Shown piece by piece: positions 52,629 through 63,933 of a stretch of DNA of 64,000 nucleotides. The stretch is from contig OZ017797.1 in NCBI GenBank assembly GCA_963969395.1, positions 7,936,001 to 8,000,000 of the forward strand, given 5' to 3'. The stretch's first letter is position 1. Every line of letters begins with the position of its first letter. Below the pieces are notes generated by a model. The model worked only from the letters and a program-made list of their open reading frames with translations. It searched no databases and had not been told where the DNA came from. The position numbers were made by a program, and so were the translations under genes. The DNA comes from Pseudoscleropodium purum (Eukaryota > Streptophyta > Bryopsida > Hypnales > Brachytheciaceae).

Positions 52629-53297
52629 CATATCGCCTCAAACCTATCGGCTGCCAGCCGATACAATAGTTTAGCTCTGGAGTTATGTCACCATCACATT
52701 GCTAGACGGATCCAAGTCCTCGCTGCAGGTGTCGGCTGCCAGCCGATACTAAAGGCTTTGCTGCATGTCGATCGCATGGTTCTTGAACAGGATGTTTTCA
52801 CTTCAGGATGATTACATGCATATCCACAATATTTACTCATTTGTGGATGTGCCTTCATATCTTTTAGGGTGTGCCTTCATATCTTATAGGTTGTGACTAT
52901 AAGTCTTATGATTAGTCAGTTTTGACATTTTTAATATGTATCCGTTGGCTGCTGACAAATCACATTTATTTGAATCTCCTATGGGGACCATGTTACAACT
53001 GTTTTATCTTCAGTGCACAAGCGATTTGCTCATTTCTCTATCTTTCATGTTCGTTGTCCTGCTTTTTGGTTTTGCGTACTTTACTGTGCTGTCTTATTGG
53101 CTGCCAGCCTATATGTCAATGGGCACGGGATGGGTGCACGGTCATAGGCACCGGTTCTACTATTGCATAAAAACCGGTCTAAAATACAACAATCTACTTT
53201 TTTTTTGTACCCTAGGTTCTTCTGAACAAGGTGTGGGTGGGCTGCCGACACTTTTTAATTATTTGAAGCATGTTCTCTACCTTTTTTAATGTGGCTA

Positions 53298-53350
53298 TGG
53301 ACTATGAATTTGTCCATAATTTGTGCAATTGTCCATAATTAGTTAAATAT
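53298..53350 (-). repeat. Right terminal inverted repeat of the 13-kb element
   Basis: Contains TTGTCCATAATTAGTTAA (53,329–53,346) followed by ATAT, mirroring the left end. An extra ~19-bp segment with a second 'tgtccataatt' copy lies between the two matched blocks, as if the terminal motif had been partly duplicated. Confidence 0.8.
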
Positions 53351-56300
53351 AGGTTTATGGTTGTTAGTTGATTGTAATAGGGAACCCTCTTTCCTATACT
53401 ATTTTACATAGAATAAGAACCTTGGAGTCTAATAATACTTTTAACCCTTTAGTTTTTAGACGACAAATAGATTGAAATTCATGTTTCATTTGCATTACTA
53501 TTTGGATGAAAGTCATACTAATTTGTGAAATTACATTATCAAGTTGTTGCCGTATCTAATTGTTGGTGTTACTAGAGTACACATTTTTCTAAACTTGCAA
53601 ATGTAGAAGTGTGTCAAGTGGTTGACCAAAATTGCATTGACTCTAGTTCAAATTGGATTTGCAAAAATGAGGTCATAGATTTAAAGAACAAAAACATTTC
53701 AAAAAATCATCATGTCAAGATAATCTCATTTCAAATCCATTCCAACAAATTTTACTCAAAAAATGATAATATTTTACTTGAAATCGAATTTTGAAAGAAT
53801 TTTGAAATGTCCCTTTCAAAATTTATAAAAGAATATTGATGATAGCATTGGTGAATCTTACTATTCATATGGAACCTAAAACTCAAAATCTACAACTTTA
53901 ATTTGTTATGAATTCTGAAATATTCTTTCAAATAGTATTTTATGATAATTTTTTTCAAATTGTCTATTTTGGAGAACACTCTATACCTTTAGGAGTTAAC
54001 CCCTAAACTTCCTTGACAATGTTTTCAACAAAAATGCTCAAAAATTGCTATTTTTAAGACACTTATCAAAAAAAAAAATTAAAAAATATTTTTGGACACA
54101 TCCAACTATAGGGTCTTGTAGCTAGTATGATAATTTGAAAAGATACGGGAAAAATTTCTGAAATTTCCACCGTGTAGATTGCAAGATATTAGCGTTTTAA
54201 TTGATAAAAAAACTTTTTTTGGCCCTGCAAAAAACCAGGCAGCTACACTTCTCAAGGTCAAATCTGTATAAAAAAATGTTCAAAATGGTTACAACTCTTT
54301 GGATTCATTCGTCAAGGCAAGTTGGCTAAATGCTTGAAAATTTTTAGATCATTTGAAATTGTACAACACACAGGAAAAAAATTGTAATTGTAAGTAGAAA
54401 AAAGTAGAGAATGAATCAAAATACTAAATTGTTGATAATTTAGTTATGGAATTGAAAAATTCCAATCCCAATGGTTGTAATGTTGTAATAAGTAATATTC
54501 ACCTAATTTTTAAAATTCTTTTCTAAAAATATTGAAAATTGAGTTCAATAAAGGACTTGAAAGTTTATTTTGGAGTAGAGAGTCCATGACTACCTGCAAA
54601 CTAAAACACCTCATAACTTTTGATTCATTGATCAAAATGGAATGATTCAAATCTTTCTATGCATATATAAATTTAGTGAATTAATTTCAAATTTTTATTT
54701 TTGAAAAAAAACGATTTTTTCAGATCTGCGAGGATTGCCCAAGTATAAAAACAAACTACATATTAGGCCATAACTTTTGACTCATATTTCCAAATGTCTT
54801 GAAATTTGTGCACCTAAAAGATATTCTTCATCCAGACCTTCTATTAAAATTTAGGCCAAAAATATGAAAATCTTTGCTCACATGCACCTGCCCAAAAAAG
54901 TTATGTTGCCAAAAAATGCACCTTGGTCCTTTAGGGGTTAACCCCGTTCTGATATGTAGATGCTTGAGTCCCTACCATCCAACTGAAACGATACGAAATG
55001 AGATGCTGTGTTGACTTAAAAAAGGAATAGTATTTGCAAGGGTTTGTTCTCGACGACGGCCACTGATAATAGAGGCTGGAACTGTGGCCCCAAATCTAAC
55101 TGTTGTTGACATTATCTACCATATATTTCAGTACCACGGTAGGGAATTGTTGGTTTGTTGTTTTATCATGCTTCTATTGTCCTACATTAGAAGAGTTTTG
55201 GAGGTCCAGAAGCCTGTTTGGGGCCTGTTCCTCTGTAGCTGTTCTCCGCAGCGAGGAGAACGGCCCACTGTCAGAAATTTCTTTTTCATAAATTTTTTTT
55301 TTTTCAGTCTCTAAATACAAAAAAAAATTATTATTATTTTTTTTATCAATGATGTGGCAGGATTTCGGCCACGTCAGACCGTTGAGCCGAACCTGTTTCC
55401 TGCGTTCGCAGGCTGTGATAACTCACAGGCATCCAAAGTCCCCAAAAATCTTCTAATGTTTGGGTTTGAGGAATTCCTGAATTTTCAATTGTTTGGCTTG
55501 CTGTGCTCCTGTGCATTCAACGAGGTAGTTTCTCCCTACTTTTGCAGGCTGGTGGCAGAGGCGTACGTGTACGATTAGGGAGAAAGAATCAGTCAAAGTA
55601 ATTTCCGACTCTTTTTCAACGTTGAAACGCACCTTTTCTTAAATTAAAGTGCAGCGACGGAGGAGAAAGCTAAAAATGATTAGCCACAATCCTGGCATGG
55701 GCATGTAGGAACCCGAGATTTATCTGCAATTTAGGTACTTCTGCATCATTCAGATCCTTGCAGGTGAGCACAAATCTATATAGAAGTTGGTGAGGAGCAG
55801 TTGGGTAACGATGATGTCGGGGTCTTACTTGTAAATTAAGAAGACCTACTGCCAATCGTCCAAGGACTACACCTGTAGCAGATTCTTTTATCCCAACTTG
55901 GTAAGCCTTCTTCATTTCCATATACAATTTATCTTTGAATTGGACTTCGCTGTTTTACTGATGCTATTAGAAAAATCCATTTTCAAATAATTATTAATTT
56001 AATATCGCATTTCGAGTTGTAGATTCGGTTGGTAGTCGAACAGTAACGAACTTAACATCACTGTGACGACCTTTAATCTTTAGTTTATAAAGTTTCAACG
56101 TGGAATCTCTCGTTGACAAAGTGCACTGCCGAGTTCCAAGAAACACCCTTAAAAAATTGGTTTCAAGAAACGACACACTTGTTAATTGATAGTTTCAAGA
56201 AATGACAGATTGATCCTTATTGACATGGATGCACTTGATTTGATCACATGCATCAATTGGCACAGAAGCTTACAGTGGAAGAGATCATGGTCTGGATAAT

Positions 56301-56925
56301 TTATTTCTCAACAATACGGAGTCATGTGGAGCGCACGGATTCTTTTTAGATTCTAAGAAGTTCCAATCTCAGGTAGACAGACTATCCTTATGGAGTCTAA
56401 CTCTCGATGAATCTAGGAAATTCTCTTTAATCTATTTTACATATGTTTACTGATTCATATCTCAAAGGTCCTGAGAGTCTGAACTAAGAAAACGGACTCT
56501 ACGTTGCTCAAACCCATGTTCAATAGGGGCTACTCTTCAGGTAACAATGTTCGATTTCGTTGACTTCAACTACAGTCACACGAATTGTATGAGCGCTAAT
56601 TAACTGATAGTGTGCACCATCTATTGAATGGTTAGATAATAAGGTTTAAGTATATATACATGCCCCTTTGTGATTTTCAGGTGACCAAGAAATTGGCCTG
56701 GGGCTAGTTACCCTAAACACTAGCCAATGGTGCTTCAGTTCTTCGAATCCCAAACAATTTCGGAGTACTTCATTACTTCCTGCCTCAAAATTATGTCCGC
56801 CCAGGAGGAATGGCGTGTTGTATATTAGCCGTGTTATTCTAACCATTTCTCTGTTGGGGAGACTCGGAGGAAGGCCAACTTGAAAATAGGCAGCGGTTAA
56901 ACTTGACCGAATTAGTTGGAAGCTG
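53351..56925. other. AT-rich spacer between the 13-kb element and the WRKY gene
   Basis: It contains the inverted-repeat element copy B (listed separately). Short frames between 55,084 and 55,927 show no recognisable protein family. The rest is A/T-rich with no supported gene. Confidence 0.5.
53996..54941. mobile_element. ~0.95-kb non-autonomous inverted-repeat element, copy B
   Basis: It starts TTAACCCCTAAACTTCC and ends TGGTCCTTTAGGGGTTAA (54,924–54,941), an inverted pair. An internal block at about 54,110–54,200 ('ctatagggtcttgtagctagtatga' to 'gtagattgcaagatatt') matches the reverse complement of 21,060–21,190 in copy A. There is no coding capacity. Confidence 0.6.
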
Positions 56926-59283
56926 TCAAGGAGAGTCGGAATCCATACTGACAGACTTGTGGCCGGTGGACAAGCTGGTGTCCATGTCAAAGTCATGCCA
57001 CAACAGGGGCTCTTGGAAGGAATACACGGCTTGGTGATGATGTGAGCTTTGGTGGAGGTAGGTGTCCAAGGGAGCATCGCCTACTTGCTCCTCAGAGGCA
57101 GTAGTAGTTGTGGAGGTGGTCATGGTGTGCAAATAGCTGAAATTGTCAAGACTTGCCTTATCGTCCTCGACCATGGACCTTGCCCTCTTGCTTGGTATGG
57201 TGCCCGTCCACCCGTTTTCTCTAATGGAATCTTCTGTCAACGAATTCGACCCTGTCAAAATGCTGCTATTCTCCCTCTCAATTCCTGCACTCTTGTACTT
57301 TCGCTGCACTACTGGAACTTCGACTGGGGCAGGGATGCAAGCTGGCGTCGATCGTGAGGGCCTTCTCCGCTGCCCAGTGCTGGAGCAGGTGTGCTTCCCC
57401 ACATACGTCACCTCAAATAAGGTGGGATCCTTGTCAGTGGGCTGCACCATCTTCTTCGCACGACATTCCTTCACGCTACATTTGTAGTATCCCCTGTTTC
57501 GCGATGCGATAATTAGTAGCAAAGTCGTCAGTAATTACTGATGAACACAGCAATGCTGCCGATGAATTAATCCAACAAGAGTTTGCCCGGCTAGTATCAG
57601 TCTATACGATCCGAAGAAGAAGAGCAAGATATTGAACAAGAATGCGCGAAAGGAAGTATAATTTGGTAATGAATCCCTCCATTATTTCAAACCTGCAATG
57701 GTTCGAATTCTGAATCGTTTTGTTGCCGTACTTTTTCCAGCCTCGGTGACCGTCATCAGGAATCCCCTTCTTTGCATCGTTCAGTTTTTGGAACACAACT
57801 TCGAGTTTCGCTTCACCTCCGCTCCATTTTCTAGAGCATAATCATCCCATGAAAACTATCTTAAGTAAAGGAAACAAGGACTCTGGAAATTGGCTCCCTT
57901 TTAATTCTCACCCACGCAAAGCAAAAGACAGTGGAGCAAAGGAGCAGTGTTGATGCGATCACCTGGCTTCCGATTTCCCAGAACTACTTCGGGACCGATT
58001 GCCTCGCAGAAGAGGAGTGGGCGTCTTATTTATGTAGCTTTGGTCTTCTCGAGCGGGTGCATGGGCTTCGTAATGAAGATGATCTTTGACTTCGCCATTC
58101 ACGGGATCGGCAGCCGAAGAAAGAAGAGGAGGGGGGAGGCCAGCAGACAGGAGGCCCCGCATGGGACCAGTGTCACCCTGTAACAGAGGCCAGTCCGACG
58201 TATCCATGTGTAAGCTTGCCAGCAACCTTGCGAAGTTCAGTCCTTGTTGTTGATGCCGCCGCCGCCGTTGCTGAAGCGAGGATGAATCGTCACCTGCATC
58301 TCAACTATGAGAACTCCGAACGCAACTCCGATCCCTTTGCATTCTAAAATTGTCTTTGCAATTTATCCTACTACAGCTCTCTCTGCTGCTGCATGATCAC
58401 CCAACATTAGACTCGCAAGAGCCTGGCGCAGGGCAATTGGTGGTTGACGACGAGCCTACCTTCAATCTACCTTGCCAAAGTCATGAGCAATCTGGCAGTT
58501 TGACACGAATTCCTTGTGTCAGTTCTACACCTACCGGAGCACACCCACTTTCGTAACTCGTTCCCATACCTGGACAAGTCGGAGATGCAGGAATTTCGAA
58601 ACATCGATCTTCCTAGGACAACAACAGAAAAGGGAGATAAATTGTAGCAACAGGGGTATGCAGAGATAGGTTGGAGTTGTACCTGGACGGAGCCCCGGGG
58701 AAGGGAGATGGGGGGCAGAGTCTGTGAAGAGAAGGTTGCCCGGATTCCATTGAGCGGAGCTATGGCTTTGAACGGTGAAGGGATGCGGGGACAGAGGTTC
58801 GGTGCGCAAGAGCACGCGCAGGGGGCTGAGCGGAGTGGGGACATTCAGCCTGGCGGAGGAGCTCACCAATTGCTGCCGTTTCTGCTTCTTCGACGTTCCA
58901 TCGCCAGCTTTCGAGTACGACGACAAAAGGCCATGAGCGGAGCTCCCCGGTGAAGGACTCGAATTGTGCAGTGTCATCTCCCGGAGGCGGCACAGGGCCA
59001 ACTGGCACCAGTCCACGGAGTTTTCAATCTTAGCTTTGAGCGCCCCCTCCACCTGAGGAGAGATGGCCGAGTCGGAGCTCGTGGGCATCTCTGGAGAGGC
59101 GTTGCTGTTACAATCGTGGTTGTGATTCTCCAGGGATATAGACATGAGCAGTTCCAGGAAATCCTCCTGATAAATGATGGCCCTGCTCAGCATCTCTTCT
59201 ACTTTCTGTACGTCATGATCCGACGCCCACTGCCCGCCTCTCAACCGCGGCATGCTCTGCCTGAATAAACTCCCGTACTCCAT
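56926..59283 (-). CDS. WRKY transcription factor with atypical WKKYGNK core and HxC zinc finger
   Basis: Nuclear DNA-binding protein. Exons 59,283–58,683, 58,293–57,963, 57,830–57,693 and 57,493–56,926 join with matching phases (1, 2, 2). The N-terminal exon (MEYGSLFRQSMPRLRGGQWA) contains a helical segment VQKVEEMLSRAIIYQEDFLE and a basic SKKQKRQQ stretch. The WRKY domain spans exons 3–4: KGIPDDGHRGWKKYGNK, then a finger CSVKEC…HTC with spacing C-x4-C-x23-H-x-C. The HxC end is the group III hallmark, whereas C-x4-C is typical of groups I/II. The usual WRKYGQK reads WKKYGNK, changing two core positions, so binding to the standard W-box may be altered. The intron splitting the domain just before GYYKC sits near the position seen in group III and related genes. 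The C-terminal tail is Ser/Thr-rich. The upstream in-frame GTG (59,316) is less likely than the ATG at 59,283. Confidence 0.85.
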
Positions 59284-61662
59284 CTCAGCTCTCTTCTCTA
59301 CTTCCGCTCGGACCACTCTTTAGATCAATTCCAATCTAGTCTCGCCTGGCATTCAAATCACGGTATATCAGAGCTCTTGCGGATCAAGCCATGACAAGAA
59401 AAATTCAATCTGTCACATCACTTCATCCAGCCCCCAAATTTCCCTACCAAGACTGCAACCAAAAAATGACTCAGACTTCGCAAGAAGGGCGGTATGCTCT
59501 CACAGGGCACACAACACGAAACCTCAGTGGCAACCCACATCAACCCACGCAATCTCTACTCCAGGAATTCAATATTCTCCCACCATATGAATTGTCTTTC
59601 ATTCTTATGTTAACTTAATGTACTTACAGATCTAGTTGAATTGGGTCACAATTTTGATTCCTACAGTGCCGTGACAGGAATGAAGAACATTCAGGGGCTC
59701 TAGTTTTGATCGCTCTGGGACCGAAATGCTTGGGAGACAACTCGTCCAGCGCTGGCTGGCTCAGTCTGCAGCAGTGCAAATAAACAATGGCGAGGCTGCA
59801 CATGAATGCGCAGGAAGAACGATAAGGAAACCCGTCTGAAATAACGAGTACACGACGCATGCTAGTCGGTAGTTGTCTGAAAAAAAATATCATTCAGGTA
59901 GTGACAAGCAATATCAGTATTTTAGTATTTGTGTTTATTTGACTTTCCTTGCGCATGCAATTGTGGGCAATCATGTGACTTTGTCTAAATTTGGCGATTG
60001 ACTTTTGAAAGAGTGGTCCACTCGCAAACGCATGGGAATCACCGCATCAGGTATATTATTATCAAGCCGCACACGTGCCCGAGGATGCGGTGTGGAATCC
60101 CAATCCGGGATGCGTCGAAGCCTTCAATTTAAGGGCAGCTCGTCTTGAATGGCATCTGGGTGCGTGCTGTCTTCACAATTATAGCACTACTACCGAGTGG
60201 GATTCGGTAAAGAATAGATCTCATGCCGAACCTTTCGCCAGACACAGGAGTGATACTTCGTACGAATCTACTGTTGAATGTACTTCTGAAACAAGTCTCG
60301 ATTATTGGATTGAAGAGTCCTAGTTTATACAAACTGGAAAATTTCTGGGCTTGTGGTGACATTACCGGTTTATGTATAATCATTGCTAGCTTGGCTTCAC
60401 CATCAGGTTGATCATGGCATAGCTTTACACCATCTGAAATAATCGTTTGAATTCATGGAGAAATGCAGGTTTTATAGCTCGTTCCAACGCTCTTATCAGC
60501 TGTTGAGAGGATCCTGAAGTTGATTTTTCGGCCGTTGCAAATTTGCAATTCCTCAATTTGATTCTTCGAAGTAAAGTTTAGAAGACAAAATCTAGGAGCG
60601 TTTGAGTACAACACGTTGAAGTAACCCATAATTTACATCTTTCGTGCAATTTGGAGCCCAGAGAAGGTGCAGCTTCCACGTCTCTTCACATCTCTTGAAT
60701 TCCCTTACTTTTTCAACTTTCAATCAAAATTTGAAGTCAAGCCTTGACCTGGTGAATTTGATGTGCAGTTGCCATCGAGACTGTAACAGCAATGGAGGTC
60801 GGAGTTCTTATGCTTGCGTGTCTTGTACCTCAAAATTGACGATATTAACAAACTTGCTTCATTCCAACTTTTTCTGTTTCTCACTTTCAAATTGTTGTTA
60901 CTATAACAGTGCTGAAAGTGACGATGTCAGGATACCCTAATTTCTGCGTTTCGAACAGTATGCAATGGGCATCTACTTATCACGGCATGCTTTCAAAAAA
61001 AGTCTCGATTCTGAATGTTCCTTGCTTCGGAGCATTCAATCAGGTATCATCCGATACAGCGCACCACCTTCTTTGTAGTAATGAGCTACTATATTATCAC
61101 AGTTGTATTTCCTTTTATGGCCATAATTTAATTACACAATTCAGGTGATATTACTCTTCCGTAGAGAATGATGTTCAATCTGAACATTACAAGTGATAGT
61201 TTAATGTCCATGGATTGGCAATATTCCAGATTTTGGTCCCGGATGAGTTGACCAAACTTCAAACTTCACATATGATCACCAAAACTCACTGGAAACGCAA
61301 TGTACTCGTGTCCACATAAGCATACTTGATTACAAAAGGGACTTTTAAAACAAATGTACCAAAGACCACACAAAGTATACTTAACTACCAAAAGGGCTTG
61401 ACACAAGCACGGATAATGTCAACACCTAATATCCAAATATATGAGGAACTCACTTACCCCATATCAGCCTTTCCTTGTTGCATCCATCCTTTGTTGATCT
61501 TTCACAAAAATATCCTAGCTTCAAGTCAATGCAAGAGCTATTTCTCATAATTACAACTCCGTTGAAATTAGGGACTTGAAATAGATTCCCCAACTTGAAA
61601 AGGAACTTACATAGGTCCTTGCTGAGAAATTCAATCCAGAAGCTTGAATCATACTCAGAGCG
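59284..61662. other. Intergenic region between WRKY and oxidoreductase genes
   Basis: It contains the WRKY promoter side (minus strand) and the downstream side of the oxidoreductase gene. Short open frames on both strands (for example 60,075–60,323 plus, 60,644–60,940 plus) lack recognisable domains and I do not support them as genes. Confidence 0.45.
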
Positions 61663-61840
61663 AGAGGCTCTGAGAGTTTCCATCGATGGATGTTTTCACA
61701 GCATTGAGCAAAAACTGTGTTATCCTAGCAAGGGAAGCACAAAAGGGATCCACCACACCGAATCTACTCATAAAAATACTCAAGCTTCGCAGATTCCTGA
61801 ACCATGAGAGCCTCCTGAGGAAGTAAGGCCCTGGTATGGT
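61663..61840 (-). pseudogene. Decayed duplicate of the oxidoreductase last exon
   Basis: The minus-strand frame carries LARITQFLLNAVKTSI, which matches LARKTQVLLNAVKTSI in the last exon of the gene immediately upstream. At the DNA level the stretch from 'ttttcacagcattgagcaaaa' through 'gattcctgaaccatgagagcc' aligns with 61,980–62,110. The copy has diverged and its upstream part no longer keeps the frame. It is a tandem terminal-exon duplication downstream of the functional stop. Confidence 0.75.
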
Positions 61841-61945
61841 TGCATCATTAGGCTCTCCTACCTGAGATAGGATAGAGGGACTATACATAGATACATTATA
61901 TATACATAGCTAATGCAGTTCCGATACATTAAGCTTGCATGATTC

Positions 61946-63933
61946 TTAGAGAGAGATGGTCTTACACTCACTTTCAATGGAGGTTTTCACAGCATTGAGC
62001 AAAACCTGGGTCTTCCGCGCGAGCGTAGGCCACTTGGAATCCGCCACACCAGAACCATTCTTTATGTTCCCAACAAGCTTTGCAAATTCCTGGACCATAA
62101 GAGCCTCCTGCGGAAGCAACGTCTTGACATGGCGCACTTCCTCCTTGGAGCCCCAGCCAGTGGACCGATCTTCCCAAGTCGTCGCTTCCTTGACTTTGTA
62201 TGAGCACAAATGTTCGTTCCGGGGAATGACGAAGTCGTCCAGCTCCAGAGTCCCTTTGGAGCCTGGATCAGTGAGAAACGTTTGGACACAATTTAGCCAA
62301 ATGGATAGCATTGAAAATCCTTGGGTAATTTCATTGAAGGAGCTTAGCCAAAGAAGAGCAATTCACTACAAAAGGACGTTACGGTGAGCCCAAATAAGCA
62401 CAAAATATTTTAAGTTGCTACAATATTCATCAAAGAATCTAAAATATTCTACACAAAAATGCTATCAAAGATTGGAACATGTAAATAACATATAAATAAC
62501 TTGTAAATAACATGTAAATAAATGAAATTTTCATACAGGGAATCTAGAGAACCGAATGTCAAATTGTGCAAAACAATTCCCTTTTTAACTATGAGGAGCT
62601 ACTTAGGCAAGGATATTCAAAAAACAAAACATCAATATTCACGAAAGGTGAGGTCAAACATTGGTACTCAATGTTTTGAAGGTTGAAGTAATTTTGGTAA
62701 TACTAAAAAATACATAGAATTACTCGCCTATACAGACGCTTTTCATCACCATGTCGCCCAAGAAGGAGCACCGAAAAGTGGCAATTCGGCCGTCGGCCCA
62801 TTCGAAAGTTGCCCCACAGGAGGTCAGGACTCCAGTGTCGGAGAGTTTGGACCCTGGATGGGCCGTGACTGTTTGCGGAAGCTGAAAGTCATAGGCCCAG
62901 AGAATGAAGCGACTGCAGTACCAACCAATGTCGCCTAATGCTCCCAGCCCATCCAAGTGCGGTTGGCCGCGCACATCACTCGTCCATCCTGTTTTCACTG
63001 CGAGATCGGTGATGAAGACAGCAACCACCTGCCAATGCACGATTTTGAAGTTGATGTGGCAGAGTGGAGAGGAGAAGGATTAGAATCCAAATGCTGGCGC
63101 TTCTTCATTGTACTTATAACCCAAAATTTGAATTAATAAAACCTTACCAAACGCCTGTTATAATGCAAATGTCGGATTTAAAAGCAAACCTCAATGTCTT
63201 AATGGTTGAGAGGGATACGATTAGAATCACACTACTAGACCACATCAATTGTGATTGCAGCCAACTAAAGAATTTGATTTAAGAGAAATGTAAAAAATGA
63301 GGTGCAAAGTGAAGAGCGAAACTGTGAAGTCAAAACTCTTCACTACAATCATCTTCTAGCATATTCAGAACCAATAATCCCCAATCCCGAAACCCTAATT
63401 GCTCCAGCGGCTTCACCCCAAGTCGAAACAAGAAAACCAACGACCATCACAACAATTCAATCACACACCTCCCGGAGTTCCCCAAACCCTTGCGCATCCC
63501 GAATCACTCCCTGCATCTCCGCCGTCCTCGGGTGATGCATAAACATGGTCCCATCCATAAACTGCACCCCATTCCTCCCCACCACCTCCATCACCCCATC
63601 GAGCTCCTCCACCGTCGGCGCCACCGGCTTCTCCACCAACACATGCTTCTTCCTCTCCGCCGCTTTCCCCACCCATTCCGCATGCAACCCCGTGGGCAAG
63701 GGGATGTACACCGCATCCACCTCCGGGTCGTCCAGCACCTCCTCGTAGCTCCCGTACACCTTCGTAATCGCCGTAAGATTGTTCTTGGAAGCGAATTCTT
63801 TCGCTTTCTCAAGGGAGCGGCTGCCGAGTGCTACGATTTGGATGTCCTCGGGGAGCAGGAGCATGGCGCGGATGAGCTTTCGCGCGATGTCGGCGCACCC
63901 GAGGATCCCGAAGCGCACCTTCGGTCTCGCCAT
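61946..63933 (-). CDS. Gfo/Idh/MocA-family NAD(P)-dependent oxidoreductase
   Basis: Exon 1 (63,933–63,469) starts MARPKVRFGILGCADIARK, a Rossmann nucleotide-binding motif (GxxGxAxxA-like). It continues with VYGSYEEVLDDPEVDAVYIP and HVLVEKPVAPT, the conserved EKP motif whose Lys is catalytic in this family. Exon 2 (63,028–62,724) has HLDGLGALGDIGWYC, typical of the C-terminal α/β domain of the plant members. Exon 3 (~62,265–61,946) has SKGTLELDDFVIPR and ends at TAA. The exon 2/3 junction phase was not resolved. An in-frame upstream start (63,957) exists, but MARPKVRF matches the usual family N-terminus. The substrate is unknown; plant homologues are probable cytosolic or plastid sugar/diol dehydrogenases. 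A decayed copy of the last exon lies downstream. Confidence 0.85.
62475..62523. repeat. Short tandem repeat in oxidoreductase intron
   Basis: Four imperfect 'catgtaaataa' / 'catataaataa' / 'cttgtaaataa' units lie within the intron between exons 2 and 3. No function is apparent. Confidence 0.75.

Larger units (their letters stand above)
40255..53113. repeat. Family of 26 dispersed 19-bp palindromes (TATCGGCTGSCAGCCGATA)
   Basis: Each copy is two 9-base arms around a single C/G. Starts: 40255, 40445, 40638, 40814, 41572, 41928, 42892, 43274, 43916, 45339, 45931, 46893, 46985, 47042, 47124, 47342, 47537, 48310, 48375, 48792, 49146, 50431, 50519, 52645, 52730 and 53095. Copies at 48375, 50431 and 52645 are perfect. 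The copy at 49146 reads TGTCGG…CCGACA, a paired A:T to G:C change that keeps the hairpin. The remainder differ at a few positions. Weaker fragments occur near 47,276–47,325, 52,938 and 53,228. I found none outside the inverted termini. They favour introns and gene flanks over coding sequence. Confidence 0.9.
40215..53350. mobile_element. ~13.1-kb multi-gene DNA transposon-like element (unclassified)
   Basis: The segment is defined by inverted termini at 40,215–40,248 and 53,298–53,350. All 26 copies of a 19-bp palindrome lie within these limits. It encodes two divergent units: a minus-strand ParB/methyltransferase/FCP1-like gene and a plus-strand DUF7869-like gene with a putative nuclease core. 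GC content is clearly higher than the flanking A/T-rich repeats. TTAA occurs symmetrically in both termini (40,219–40,222 and 53,343–53,346), but so does TA, so the target duplication is ambiguous. The set of cargo genes does not match a transposon superfamily I know. This copy has several disabling mutations. Confidence 0.65.

Noticed and set aside
40255..53113. CRISPR-like array
   Set aside because: The repeats are palindromic, but spacing is irregular (tens of bases to over two kilobases), and the host genes are spliced and plant-like.
40215..53350. Assignment of the element to piggyBac because of TTAA at both ends
   Set aside because: TTAA is part of the inverted repeat, matching continues four bases beyond it on both sides, and no piggyBac transposase is present.
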